From VXYL01 sp965199875 (GTDB taxonomy: Bacteria > Pseudomonadota > Gammaproteobacteria > Pseudomonadales > Azotimanducaceae): a stretch of 64,000 bases of DNA. The stretch spans positions 2,356,001 to 2,420,000 of the forward strand of contig OZ241346.1 in the NCBI GenBank assembly GCA_965199875.1. The letters run 5' to 3'. The notes beneath the pieces are model-generated. The model did no database searches. It saw only the letters and a program-made list of their open reading frames with translations, and was not told the origin of the DNA. This document shows, one piece after another, positions 27,201 to 34,923 of this stretch; the first letter of the stretch is position 1; every line of letters begins with the position of its first letter. The position numbers and the translations under genes are program-made.

Positions 27201-27680
27201 TGCGACACGCCCGGCATGATGGTCGGGCCGGAAATCGAGAAGACCGCCTTGGTTCGGCATTGCAGCCGGCTGTTCGTCACCGGCGCCAATCTCACCGTGC
27301 CGCACGTCACCATCGTCTTGCGCAAGGCCTACGGGCTGGGCGCGCAGGCGATGGCCGGGGGCAGTTTCAAGGAACCGTTCGCTGCGGTGGCGTGGCCCAC
27401 CGGAGAGTTCGGCGGCATGGGCCTCGAAGGGCAGGTGAAGCTGGGCTTTCGCAACGAACTGGCGGCCATCGAAGACACGCGGCAGCGCACCGAGCGCTAC
27501 AACGAGCTGGTCGATGCCGCCTACGAGCGCGGCAAGGCGCTGAACGCCGGCATGTCCTTCGCCGTGGACGACGTGATCGATCCGGCAGACTCCCGACGCT
27601 GGATCACGGCAGCGTTCGACGCCGTGCCGCCGCCGCTGCCGAGCGCGGGCAAGAAGCGGCGCAACGTGGACACTTGGTAG
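24252..27680 (+). CDS. Fused biotin-dependent acyl-CoA carboxylase (BC-BCCP-CT)
   Basis: 1142 residues from ATG 24252 (a TTG directly before it is also possible). Carboxylates an acyl-CoA (acetyl-, propionyl- or related) with bicarbonate and ATP. Order of domains: biotin carboxylase, residues 1-450, with IANRGEIAIRIARAA, the ATP-grasp loop GGGGRGMRIV and FIEANARLQVEHTVTE; biotinyl domain around 515-590 with the biotinylated lysine Lys552 in EAMKMEHEI; carboxyltransferase from about 600 to the end, with NHPKTDRMLELAEKWRIP, GCCDVIIATRNANIGMGGP and CDTPGMMVGPEIEKT. Having all three activities in one chain is uncommon; most bacteria use separate alpha and beta subunits. The substrate is not decided by what I can see. 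Confidence 0.92.
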   Translation: MKLLIANRGEIAIRIARAAAELDVPTVAIHSQDDERSLHVRKADAAVPVDGVGARAYLDIDAVLQAASDAGCDAIHPGYGFLSENPAFAERCEGAGVAFVGPSSTALKLFGDKMRARRLAEDNDVPLLPGVADAVAVADARRFYDALPDGAAMLFKAVAGGGGRGMRIVREAGEIDEAFERARSEAKAAFGNGDVYVELLLPDARHVEVQIAADGAGGFCHFGDRDCTIQRRHQKLIEVAPAPALAEPVREAMAEAALKLARAADYRSLGTFEFLVAGGPPEQRFYFIEANARLQVEHTVTEEVTGIDLVQLQLRIAQGRTLAELGIAKATPCRGHAVQARVNMETMTAEGETMPAGGLLSAFDPPTGPGIRTDTFGYAGYATSPHYDSLLAKVIVRSDASFAAAVRKADRALADFRIEGVRTNIALLQAIMRRALASPVVHTRFVDDHAAALAAEAQDIARDAEDARYFTADVGPALPGQAGAKLKDDDPLAVLEHGKTAAASPPASEAAQAPEGHAAVVAPMQGTVVSIDAAAGEDVTANALILVMEAMKMEHEIRAPASGTLKQFTVAPGDTVWEGHALAYIERKDVAEETDADAEDVDLDRVRPDLAEVHHRHEATLDAARPDAVAKRRNTRQRTARENVDDLCDEGSFVEHGQLVLTPGTGLPLEETIRKFPTDGMVTGIGAVNGDLFGAERSRCVVMSYDYTVLAGTQGAINHPKTDRMLELAEKWRIPMVLFAEGGGGRAGTGGRRQGAPAVRANAPTTPVQHFDAPSRPLDTPTFASMGRLSGLVPMIGITSRYCFAGNASLLGCCDVIIATRNANIGMGGPALIEGGGLGVFRPEEIGPLDVQTANGVVDIAVDDEAEAVAVAKRYLSYFQGRLPDWQCADQRHLRNVVPENRLRIYNVREVIATMADAGSVLELRPKFGLGMVTAFMRIEGRAIGVVANNPEHLSGAIDSDGSDKAARFLQLCDAFDIPVLVLCDTPGMMVGPEIEKTALVRHCSRLFVTGANLTVPHVTIVLRKAYGLGAQAMAGGSFKEPFAAVAWPTGEFGGMGLEGQVKLGFRNELAAIEDTRQRTERYNELVDAAYERGKALNAGMSFAVDDVIDPADSRRWITAAFDAVPPPLPSAGKKRRNVDTW

Positions 27681-27777
27681 GGCTGGGTGCCGCGTCGGCT
27701 ATTCTTCCGTTGTCGCCAAGTGGACGGTCCATGACGGAACCCGCACACTTCGTCCCACGATCCGCACTGGAGCCCGC

Positions 27778-29385
27778 ATGACCCTCGTTACCTGGTCCTG
27801 GCTGTTCCTCGTCCTCTACATCGGCGCCATGCTGGCCATCGGCGTGCTTGGCCAGCGGCGCGTCCAGCATGCCGACGACTTCGCCACCGCGCGGGGATCG
27901 TACGGGCCGCTGTTTCTGGCCTTCGCGTTCGCCGCTACCACCGCCAGCGGCGCCACCTTTCTGGGCGGGCCGGGCCTCGCCTACGAGTGGGGGCTGGCCA
28001 CCGTCTGGGGCAACTTCCTGTATCCCATCGGCGTCTACTTCGGCGTGCTCATCTCCATGCGCCTGATCGCCACCTCCGGCAACCGCTTCGGCAACCGCAC
28101 CATCCCCGAGTACCTGGGCGATCGCTTCCAGTCCGACGGCATCCGGGTGATCGTCTCGGTGTTCTCGCTGGTGCTGTTCTTCTATCTTGCCGGACAGCTG
28201 GTCTCCGGCCTCGTGATGTTCGAGATCATGCTCGGAATGCCGCCCATCTGGGCGCTGATCGTCACTTCGGTGGTGCTGATGATCTACGTCGTGATGGGCG
28301 GCGCCCACGCGGACATACTCACCGACGGCGCCCAGGGCGTGATGATGCTGGTGCTCGCCGTGCTGGTGATTCTGCTGTTTCTGTTCGGCGTTGGCGTCGA
28401 CGGTGGCTTGTCCGGCGTCGTCGAGCGTCTTGGGCAGCAGGACGAACATCTGGTCAAGCCGCTGAACGTCACCACGCCGCTGTACCACTCGCCCTGGTCG
28501 ATCATCTGCGTGGTCTTCGCGCACATTCCGTTGGGCCTGCTGCCGCACCTCGGCAACAAGCTGTGGGCGCTGCGCGGCACCGATCAGCAGCGCTCCTTCA
28601 TCAAGCTGGCGTTCGCCTTCGGCATCACCCTGGGAATGCTGGGGCTGGCCGGCCTGCTCGCCCGGGCCGTGCTGGGCGATGCGCTGCTGGCCGCCGACGC
28701 CAACCCCAACCAGTCGCTGCCGACGCTGTTCATCGAACTGTTTCCCACCTGGCTGGCGGCGCTGATCGGCGTTGGCATTCTGGCGGCGATCATGTCCACC
28801 GCGGACGGCCTGGTGGTGTCGTCGTCGCAGATCATCTCCAACGATCTCTACCGGCGCACCTTCGCCAAGTACCTGGCGCCCAACGCCACCGAGGAGCAGC
28901 ACGACCGCACGGAGCTGGTGATCAGCCGCGTCGCCACCGTGGCGACGATGGTGATCTGCACCGTGCTGGCGTGGATTCTGGTGGAGCGCAACGTCGCGCT
29001 GATCGTCTGGATCGGCATTGGCGGCATGATGGCGGCGTTCGCCGGGCCGCTGGTGGTTGGCGCGCTGTGGCGGGGCGTCACCCGCGCCGGCGCCTACGCC
29101 GGCCTAGTGAGCGGCTTCGTCACCTTCGTGGTGCTGCACGCGCAGTTTCTGGACCCCGCCTGGTTCGGCGACTTCTTCGTCGTCGCCTGGCTGTACGGCG
29201 AAGGCCCCAATCCCACCTCCTGCGCCGCCATCGGCGAGGGCGTCGGCGTGGTGGCCACCTACGTCGTCTCGAAGCTCACCGCGCCGCTGCCCGACGATCA
29301 CATCGCGGCGATGTTCGGCGAAGCGGGCGAGGAAGAAGGCGCGGCACCGGCGGAGTCCGCGGTGGCGGCCAAGGACGCGGCATGA
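27778..29385 (+). CDS. Sodium:solute symporter family transporter
   Basis: 535 residues with about 13 hydrophobic helices. The sodium:solute symporter fold is supported by FAFAATTASGATFLGGPGLAYEWG near the N-terminus, YVVMGGAHADILTDGAQGVMM around residue 180 and the family loop AAIMSTADGLVVSSSQIISND around 345. Transports an organic solute with Na+. It follows the carboxylase gene by about 100 bases and overlaps the SDR start by ATGA (29382-29385), so these three may act together on a carboxylic acid substrate; that link is inference. The substrate is unknown. Confidence 0.9.
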   Translation: MTLVTWSWLFLVLYIGAMLAIGVLGQRRVQHADDFATARGSYGPLFLAFAFAATTASGATFLGGPGLAYEWGLATVWGNFLYPIGVYFGVLISMRLIATSGNRFGNRTIPEYLGDRFQSDGIRVIVSVFSLVLFFYLAGQLVSGLVMFEIMLGMPPIWALIVTSVVLMIYVVMGGAHADILTDGAQGVMMLVLAVLVILLFLFGVGVDGGLSGVVERLGQQDEHLVKPLNVTTPLYHSPWSIICVVFAHIPLGLLPHLGNKLWALRGTDQQRSFIKLAFAFGITLGMLGLAGLLARAVLGDALLAADANPNQSLPTLFIELFPTWLAALIGVGILAAIMSTADGLVVSSSQIISNDLYRRTFAKYLAPNATEEQHDRTELVISRVATVATMVICTVLAWILVERNVALIVWIGIGGMMAAFAGPLVVGALWRGVTRAGAYAGLVSGFVTFVVLHAQFLDPAWFGDFFVVAWLYGEGPNPTSCAAIGEGVGVVATYVVSKLTAPLPDDHIAAMFGEAGEEEGAAPAESAVAAKDAA

Positions 29386-30171
29386 GCGACTTCTACGAGC
29401 ATCTGTTCGGCGTTCGCGGCAAGGTGGCGCTGGTGACCGGCGGCACCCGGGGCATCGGCTTGATGATCGCCGAGGGGCTGGTGCGCGCCGGCGCCCGCGT
29501 CTACGTCTCGTCGCGCAAGCAGGATGCCTGCGCGGAAGCCGAGCGCCGCCTGCGCCAGTTCGGCGACTGCACCGCGATCCCCGGCGATCTGCGCGACATC
29601 GCCGGCTGCGAAGCGCTGGCGAAAGCCGTCGCCGAGCGCGAAGGGCGGCTGCACGTGCTGGTCAACAACGCCGGCCTGACCTGGAGCCTGCCCATCGACG
29701 AGTTCACCGAAAAGGCCTGGGACCGCGTTGTCGATCTGGACGTGAAGAGCCCGTTCTTTCTCGTCCCAGAAGCTGCTGCCCCGGCTGCGCGCCGCCGCCA
29801 GCGCCGAGGAACGCGCCTCCGTCGTCAACATCTCTTCGGTGAACGGCATCCGGCCGAGCGGTCTGATGAACTACTCCTACGTGGCGGCGAAGGCGGGCCT
29901 CTGCCAGCTGTCGGCGCAACTCGCCCGGGACCTGATGGACGACCACATCAACGTCAACGTCATCGCGCCCGGGCCTTTCAAGTCGAAGATGACGGCGCCG
30001 CTCTTCGCCACCGAAGAGCAAGATCGGCAAGTAACCGCCAGTTTTCCGATGAAACGCTGGGGGCGCATGGAAGACGCCGCCGGGCTGACCATCTTCCTGT
30101 CGTCCCGGGCCGGCGCCTACCTCACCGGCCAGACCATCCCCTGCGACGGCGGCGCGACCACCATCGGCTAG
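29382..30171 (+). pseudogene. SDR-family oxidoreductase with a one-base frameshift
   Basis: NAD(P)-dependent short-chain dehydrogenase. Starts in ATGA overlap with the symporter gene. First frame: cofactor loop VTGGTRGIG (about residues 18-26) and LVNNAGLT. The frame breaks near 29775: removing one C from GTCCC makes FFLVQKLLPRLRAA and joins to NISSVNGIRPSG, the catalytic YSYVAAK (Tyr-xxx-Lys) and INVNVIAPGPFKSKMT. So a normal protein of about 262 residues was encoded, ending at 30171. Either a real mutation or a base-calling error in a homopolymer. The 3' 129 bases belong to a 138-bp duplication repeated after the restriction-modification island. Confidence 0.85.
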
Positions 30172-30180
30172 CGAGGCTGC
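30043..30180 (+). repeat. 138-bp direct repeat, left copy (3' end of the SDR gene)
   Basis: Bases 30043-30180 are identical, over 138 positions by direct comparison, to 32720-32857. The repeat begins TTTCCGATGAAACGCTGG, covers the end of the SDR reading frame and its stop, and ends at GCGAGGCTGC. After the repeat the sequences diverge completely (TGGCGC versus GCCTCA). The two copies bound the methyltransferase and HNH endonuclease genes, as expected for an integrated element that regenerates the target gene end. Confidence 0.95.
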
Positions 30181-30621
30181 TGGCGCGGTCTCGTTCTCCA
30201 TTCCAGGCCAACGGTAGCAGTACGGGACGTCCCGACAGTGCCTCCGGTGCGCCCAGCAGATCCGCCAGCGCACTGTGCCCGCACCAGTGCCGGTGCAGCC
30301 GCCACTAGCTGCCGGGTGCCGGACTAGCTGGACGCCGCCAGCATCTTCAACCCGTCCAGCCAGCGCGTCCCTGGCGGCTCGGTTGGAAGACGCGGCCACC
30401 AAAGGTCGGCACTACGCATCAACGTCCACCTGCCTACTGGAAAAACAAGGGGTTGCGGATCCGAAGACTCCAGATCGCCCCGAGTTGCGACAGTCGGGCT
30501 AGCGTCCAAAGCGCCACGACGCCTGTGCCCGGAGAAACTGCGCCCTTAATTTTCTTGCAGACTGCTACCGTATACAGTAACGTTGACTGAGTGGCCTCCA
30601 ACGTTCGGAAGGAGAAGCGAA
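30181..30621. other. 440-base leader of the island without a clear gene
   Basis: Follows the left repeat directly. A minus-strand frame (30324-30509) encodes 61 residues ending WLDGLKMLAASS but has no ribosome-binding site or recognisable domain; it may be the tail of a lost gene. The last 70 bases are AT-richer and carry the candidate promoter and palindrome for the methyltransferase gene. No integrase is present. Confidence 0.5.
30566..30579 (+). promoter_or_regulatory. Candidate promoter with palindromic operator before the methyltransferase gene
   Basis: TACCGTATACAGTA is a dyad (TAC-n-GTATAC-n-GTA) with one mismatched pair. It lies inside the 17-base spacer of a weak sigma-70-like promoter, TTGCAG (30555-30560) and TAACGT (30578-30583), about 40 bases before the GTG start. 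Restriction-modification genes are often autoregulated through such dyads. Symmetry is seen; regulation is inferred. Confidence 0.3.
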
Positions 30622-31722
30622 GTGCATCGATCTGCGAGCGCGAGTCACCAACTCGCGCTGGATGTGTCGCAGGGCAAGGAAACTGACGGCGAACGCCTCG
30701 GGGAGGCGCGAGCGGCAGCGACTCATCGGAAACTCGAGGTTAAGGCCGCCGTAAATGAGTGGATGTCGGCCAACCTTGACGGCGTTCGTACGAAGTTGGC
30801 GCTCGGCAAGCCCTCCCAAGTCCAATACGAACCGCCAAGATCGGTTGTCCCGCTTATTGTCAAGCATGGTCGAAGCAGCCATTCAGTCGGTGAAGTCCAT
30901 TTGGATGATGAACTGAATGTGGTGTGGGCAACAGAACGTGAAGCCATCGAAAGGCGCGTACAAGAGGTATGGAAGCAAGAAGGCCAACGCGAGTTTTCTG
31001 TGCGGAACTCTGCGGAGGACTTCGGGCTGTTCTACGGAGATGGAATTGAAGGTGCGGCCATGCTGGCCGATAGATCCGTGGATTTGCTGTTGACGGATCC
31101 GCCATATTCCATCAGCAGCGCCTATACGTGCGAGGGGCAGATCCCGCGCCGGCTTCGCACCAACGGGAGCGACTTCATTATGCCGAAAGGGGACTTTGGC
31201 CCGTGGGACAAGAACTTCAGTCCGGAGGAGTGGACAAACGTCGTAATGCCTAAGGTGCGCGGATGGGCAACCATCTTCTGCGCTCAAGCGCAAATTGGCA
31301 CGTATGTTGACGTCCTGAGGTCGCATGGTTTCAACGCGGTGGGCACAATTGTTTGGCACAAGACCAATCCCGTTCCGTTCAACACCCGCTTCAAGCCCGT
31401 CAACGCTTGGGAAGCTGGTGTCGTTGGGAAGCGTCCTGGCACTAAGTTCCATGGGATCGGCACGGTCCACAACGTATTTACCTATAAGTCACCCTCACCC
31501 CAGCACCGAATACACCCCACGCAAAAACCTCTGGACTTGTTCCGGGAGTTGACGCGGCTGTTCAGTCAACCGGGTGATCTGGTTTTGGACCCATTTGCCG
31601 GCTCAGCCACAACGGTCTGCGCTGCTATCGAGTTGGGGAGGAAAGTGATCGCCTTTGAGAACGACGAACGCCACTACCTCGCCGCTCGCGAGAGGACGTC
31701 AACCACGCAGCTTTCGATTTAG
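30622..31722 (+). CDS. Beta-class DNA N-methyltransferase (restriction-modification)
   Basis: 366 residues from GTG 30622, preceded by AAGGAG with good spacing; an in-frame TTG at 30583 has none. Catalytic motif IV DPPY at residues 159-162 precedes the AdoMet-binding motif I, DPFAGSATT at 323-331, so the motif order is that of the beta class. HPTQKPLDLF (298-307) is the conserved motif X region. DPPY is usual for N6-adenine enzymes, but N4-cytosine cannot be excluded. The N-terminal 130 residues are extra and charged. It is tail-to-tail with an HNH endonuclease gene (24-base overlap of 3' ends). Lower GC than the backbone. Confidence 0.9.
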   Translation: MHRSASASHQLALDVSQGKETDGERLGEARAAATHRKLEVKAAVNEWMSANLDGVRTKLALGKPSQVQYEPPRSVVPLIVKHGRSSHSVGEVHLDDELNVVWATEREAIERRVQEVWKQEGQREFSVRNSAEDFGLFYGDGIEGAAMLADRSVDLLLTDPPYSISSAYTCEGQIPRRLRTNGSDFIMPKGDFGPWDKNFSPEEWTNVVMPKVRGWATIFCAQAQIGTYVDVLRSHGFNAVGTIVWHKTNPVPFNTRFKPVNAWEAGVVGKRPGTKFHGIGTVHNVFTYKSPSPQHRIHPTQKPLDLFRELTRLFSQPGDLVLDPFAGSATTVCAAIELGRKVIAFENDERHYLAARERTSTTQLSI

Positions 31723-32523
31723 AGACGCTCGCCATGTGTCGATGTCGTACCAACCACAGCCAATGCAGCCTTTGGCGTCCATAGCGGTTTCTCCCTGCCA
31801 ATATCCATTCCCTGCATAGAAATAGCGGATGCCGAACGGCGTCCCGCGCTTCCCCGTCCTAAAGCACACCTCGCAGGCGCGGCTCTTGAGCAAATTGTGG
31901 CTGACGTTGCCGTTAGACTTCTTCAGAAGCTGAAAACGCTCACGAATGTCGTCATCGGTCATGTCTTGGTAGTTCGTTTGCTGTCTCGAAGTAACTTGGT
32001 TCCAGCGCTTCATTGGCAACTTGTGGTCCAAGGTGACTTCGTTGACGGACCGTGACACGTCGTCGACAACATCTCGGCCGCCCAATACACGGTACGCCCG
32101 AAGGGTAAGACTTGGAGGAATCCCAGCCATGTGAAGCAGCGTCGTGAATTGACCAGTCCAGCGATCATGCCGGTGGTAACGTTCACACGCCGGGCAGTAT
32201 CGGGACTCGTGCTCTATCGCGAGGCCGGGGCGCTTGGCCGTTCCGCGCTTCAAGCCTTGTATTCCACCACTTCCGGCAATCTGACCGGATTCGATGTGGT
32301 CGTATGCGTGGTTGCGACAGTGCCACCGCCGGTCTTCCAACACTTCAAAAGTCTGAAGCTGCTTGGTACCCGGTGTGTGCAGCGCCTTGTATTCGCTAGC
32401 GTTCACTCGCACAAGTATGGACGAATCCCGCATCCACAACAACCCAGTGTTGGGTCTGGCCAGAACAATGCCAGTGAAGTCTCGGCCGTGTCGCGCTGGT
32501 GTTGCCGATTGCGTTCGTCCCAT
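31699..32523 (-). CDS. HNH restriction endonuclease paired with the methyltransferase
   Basis: Up to 274 residues from ATG 32523; ATG 32433 (244 residues) is an equally plausible start because neither has a strong ribosome-binding site. HNH/beta-beta-alpha-metal core: VTLDHKLPMKRWN (His167), ERFQLLKKSNGNVSHN and LLKSRACEVCFRTGKRGTPFG. Three CxxC pairs (110/113, 217/220, 253/256 in the longer form) suggest structural zinc. The arrangement fits type II endonucleases that carry an HNH domain, and the convergent methyltransferase supports a complete restriction-modification pair. The frame could extend further upstream but would run into the right repeat copy. Recognition site unknown. Confidence 0.8.
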   Translation of the reverse strand: MGRTQSATPARHGRDFTGIVLARPNTGLLWMRDSSILVRVNASEYKALHTPGTKQLQTFEVLEDRRWHCRNHAYDHIESGQIAGSGGIQGLKRGTAKRPGLAIEHESRYCPACERYHRHDRWTGQFTTLLHMAGIPPSLTLRAYRVLGGRDVVDDVSRSVNEVTLDHKLPMKRWNQVTSRQQTNYQDMTDDDIRERFQLLKKSNGNVSHNLLKSRACEVCFRTGKRGTPFGIRYFYAGNGYWQGETAMDAKGCIGCGWYDIDTWRASLNRKLRG

Positions 32524-32688
32524 GGGTGAACGAAGCCTACCGCAACGACGCGCGTAACGCCTTGGACCGTGCGGCGCTGGTAGCTGCCGGGCTCCAGGCG
32601 ACGTTCTGCCGCCCCTCGACAATCTGCGCCTGCAATGGTGCGCCGAACCGGCCGTCCACGGCGGCAAGAACAGCGCGCCGGGCGTGTC

Positions 32689-32848
32689 CGATGCGCAGGA
32701 CCGGCAAGTGACCGCGAGCTTTCCGATGAAACGCTGGGGGCGCATGGAAGACGCCGCCGGGCTGACCATCTTCCTGTCGTCCCGGGCCGGCGCCTACCTC
32801 ACCGGCCAGACCATCCCCTGCGACGGCGGCGCGACCACCATCGGCTAG
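32689..32848 (+). pseudogene. 3' fragment of an SDR gene on the right side of the island
   Basis: The frame reads SDAQDRQVTASFPMKRWG and on to the SDR end with stop at 32846-32848. Residues are nearly those of the left copy (ATEEQDRQVTASFP). Upstream of 32689 the similarity stops. From 32720 the DNA is identical to the left copy; between 32690 and 32719 the differences are mostly at third codon positions. It is the remains of an SDR allele broken by the insertion, without a start. Confidence 0.8.
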
Positions 32849-32857
32849 CGAGGCTGC
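32720..32857 (+). repeat. 138-bp direct repeat, right copy
   Basis: Identical to 30043-30180. It ends three bases before the stop codon of the convergent MATE gene, so this copy is next to the ancestral downstream DNA. Before it, 32524-32688 has no recognisable gene. Confidence 0.95.
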
Positions 32858-32860
32858 GCC

Positions 32861-34357
32861 TCAAACCGCCGCTCGCTGGCTGCCGGCCGTCGCCCGACCG
32901 CTGCTGGCAGTCTGCTTCGGCGCATCCGCAATCGCCAACTTCCAGCGGCCGGAGCGGAACCGCGACACCAGCATGGCGGCCTTGACGACGCACTCGGCAA
33001 TCGTCGCGGCGAACACCCAGACCACCGGCCAGCCGAGCGCGGTGAACACCGCCGCCAGCAGACAACGGGTGAAGATCAGCCCGACGATGGTGGCGAACAT
33101 CGGAAAGCGGGTGTCGCCGGCGCCGCGCAACGCGCCGCCGATGGCGAACTCGATGGCCATCAACGGCGTCGTGGCGGCCATGATGTAGGCCATGACGATG
33201 GTCAGCTCCACGGTTTCCGGCTCGTCGCCGAGGAAGAACACCGCCAGTTCCGGCGCCCAGAACGCCACCAGCAAGCCCAGCGTGGCCATGCAGGCGACGG
33301 CGTAGGTGGCGGACCGCCAGCCGCTGCGCACGGCGCCTTGCGGATCGTTGGCGCCGAGGTGCTGGCCGGCCAGCGTGGCGCCGGCGATGGAGAAGCCGAA
33401 ACCCACCACGAAACAGGCCATCAGCAGGCTGGTGCCGACGCTGTAGGCGGCGAAGGCCGTGGTGCCGTAGAAGCGCCCGATGAGCATCAGGAAGACGAAG
33501 TAGCCGGCTTGGAACACCGCCACCTCCAGGCCCGCCGGGTAGCCGATGTCGAGCAGCCGCTTGAACCGTTCGCGACGGAACCAGCGGTTCGCCACGTATT
33601 TCAAGCGGAACCCCTGTCCCAGCCAGATGGCCGTCATCACCAGTGCGCCGATGCTGAAGGAGATGCCGCCGGCCACCGCCGCTCCGGCGACGCCCATTTG
33701 CGGAAAGCCGTAGCGGCCGAAGACGAAGACGTACAGCAGCGGCACGTTCAGCACGTTGACGCCGGCGCCGATCCACAGCGGCGACCAGGCGTCTCCGGCG
33801 GCGCGCAGCGCGGCGCCGAGGATGAAGTTCAGGGCGAAAGCGAGGTTGAAGGCCGACATCCAGCGTATGTTCGCGGCCGCCAGCTCGTTGGTGTGCGCAT
33901 CCAGGCCGAAGATGCCGGCAACCGGGCCGGCCGCCAAGATGCCCGGCACGGTCACCAGCAGGGCGAAGACGCTGCCGGCCACCAGGCTCGCCATCGTCAC
34001 CCGGCTCGCTTCGTCCCGGTCTTCAGCACCCCAGGCGCGAGCGACCAGCGCCGTGGTGCCGGCGCTGACGGCCATCAGCACCGCCTGCAGCGCGAAGAAC
34101 ACCCGCTGGCCAACGCCCACCGCGGCCAGCGCCTCCGGCCCCAGCGTGCCGACGAACTTCATCTGCACGACGGCCACGCCGGAGTAGAGCAGATTGGCGA
34201 GAATCGAAGGGAACGCCAGCCCGAACAACGATGTACGGTCGGCGGGGGCCGTAGCGGGGGAGGCAGAGGTTGCGACTGCGGACGGCGTCGCCTGCGTCTG
34301 GCCGGACGCCGCGCCGTCCTCGGCATCGTCGCCTCGTCGATGTGCCAGAGTCGCCAT
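32861..34357 (-). CDS. MATE-family multidrug/toxin efflux transporter
   Basis: 498 residues, about 12 membrane helices in two similar halves. Exports cationic compounds with Na+ or H+ antiport. The first helix region reads LAFPSILANLLYSGVAVVQMKFVGTLGPEALAAVGVG, typical MATE; the second half repeats it with IGYPAGLEVAVFQAGYFVFLMLIGRFYGTTAFAAYSVG (split here by the family consensus). The N-terminal 40 residues are Ala/Thr-rich and probably disordered. Start ATG 34357 is the first in frame; a shorter start near residue 40 is possible. Confidence 0.9.
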   Translation of the reverse strand: MATLAHRRGDDAEDGAASGQTQATPSAVATSASPATAPADRTSLFGLAFPSILANLLYSGVAVVQMKFVGTLGPEALAAVGVGQRVFFALQAVLMAVSAGTTALVARAWGAEDRDEASRVTMASLVAGSVFALLVTVPGILAAGPVAGIFGLDAHTNELAAANIRWMSAFNLAFALNFILGAALRAAGDAWSPLWIGAGVNVLNVPLLYVFVFGRYGFPQMGVAGAAVAGGISFSIGALVMTAIWLGQGFRLKYVANRWFRRERFKRLLDIGYPAGLEVAVFQAGYFVFLMLIGRFYGTTAFAAYSVGTSLLMACFVVGFGFSIAGATLAGQHLGANDPQGAVRSGWRSATYAVACMATLGLLVAFWAPELAVFFLGDEPETVELTIVMAYIMAATTPLMAIEFAIGGALRGAGDTRFPMFATIVGLIFTRCLLAAVFTALGWPVVWVFAATIAECVVKAAMLVSRFRSGRWKLAIADAPKQTASSGRATAGSQRAAV

Positions 34358-34397
34358 GATCCAAAGCGCGGGCTTCGCGGAAACGAGGCCCGGCTTC

Positions 34398-34904
34398 CTA
34401 CAGCCCGTAGGCGCCTCGGAAATAGAGCAGCGGCGCGGCTTCCGGGCGAAGCGTCTCGAAGCCCAGCACCTCGCCGACGACCACGGTGTGGTCGCCCGCT
34501 TCGTGCTCGGCGGCGATGGCGCACTCCACGTAGGCGATCACGTCGGCGAGGATGGGAACTCCCGCCGCGCCGGTGCGCCAGCTCATGTCGGCGGCCTTGC
34601 CGGGCGCTGCGAACGCCTCGCTTGCCGCTTGCTGATCAGCCGCCAGCACGTTGACGCAGAAGCGCCCCGCAGCGCGCACGCGGGGCCAGCTGGTGCTCGT
34701 CCTGGCCGGACAGATGGCGATCAGCGGCGGCTGCAACGACAAGGAAACGAAGGACTGCGCGGCCAGCCCCACCAGCTGGCCGTCTTCGATGCCGGTCACC
34801 GCCACCACGCCGGTGCAGAACTGCCCCATGCAGTCGCGGTAGGCGCGGCTGTCGAAGGAAGGCCGCCCGTCCGCCGTGGCGGGCTGTTCCGACGGTTCGC
34901 CCAT
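34398..34904 (-). CDS. Flavin reductase-like domain protein
   Basis: 168 residues. Members reduce FMN or FAD with NAD(P)H for two-component monooxygenases. Family segments: MGQFCTGVVAVTG, GLAAQSFVSLSLQPPLIAICPA, and FCVNVLAADQQAASEAF, with HTVVVGEVLGF near the end. It is located between the MATE gene and a PhyH dioxygenase gene on the same strand, 19 bases after the latter. It could serve the halogenase at 6.4 kb or the flavoprotein at 61 kb; neither link is proven. Confidence 0.88.
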   Translation of the reverse strand: MGEPSEQPATADGRPSFDSRAYRDCMGQFCTGVVAVTGIEDGQLVGLAAQSFVSLSLQPPLIAICPARTSTSWPRVRAAGRFCVNVLAADQQAASEAFAAPGKAADMSWRTGAAGVPILADVIAYVECAIAAEHEAGDHTVVVGEVLGFETLRPEAAPLLYFRGAYGL

Positions 34905-34923
34905 GGCGAAGACGGTCGTCGCC

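Noticed and set aside
24213..27305. A 1030-residue minus-strand frame
   Set aside because: Complementary to the acyl-CoA carboxylase gene, whose domains are unmistakable on the plus strand.
32499..32711. A small plus-strand frame before the right repeat (LPIAFVPWVNEAYRND)
   Set aside because: Some resemblance to the end of S1/P1 nucleases was considered, but the match is too weak, and the frame is antisense to the N-terminal extension of the endonuclease gene.
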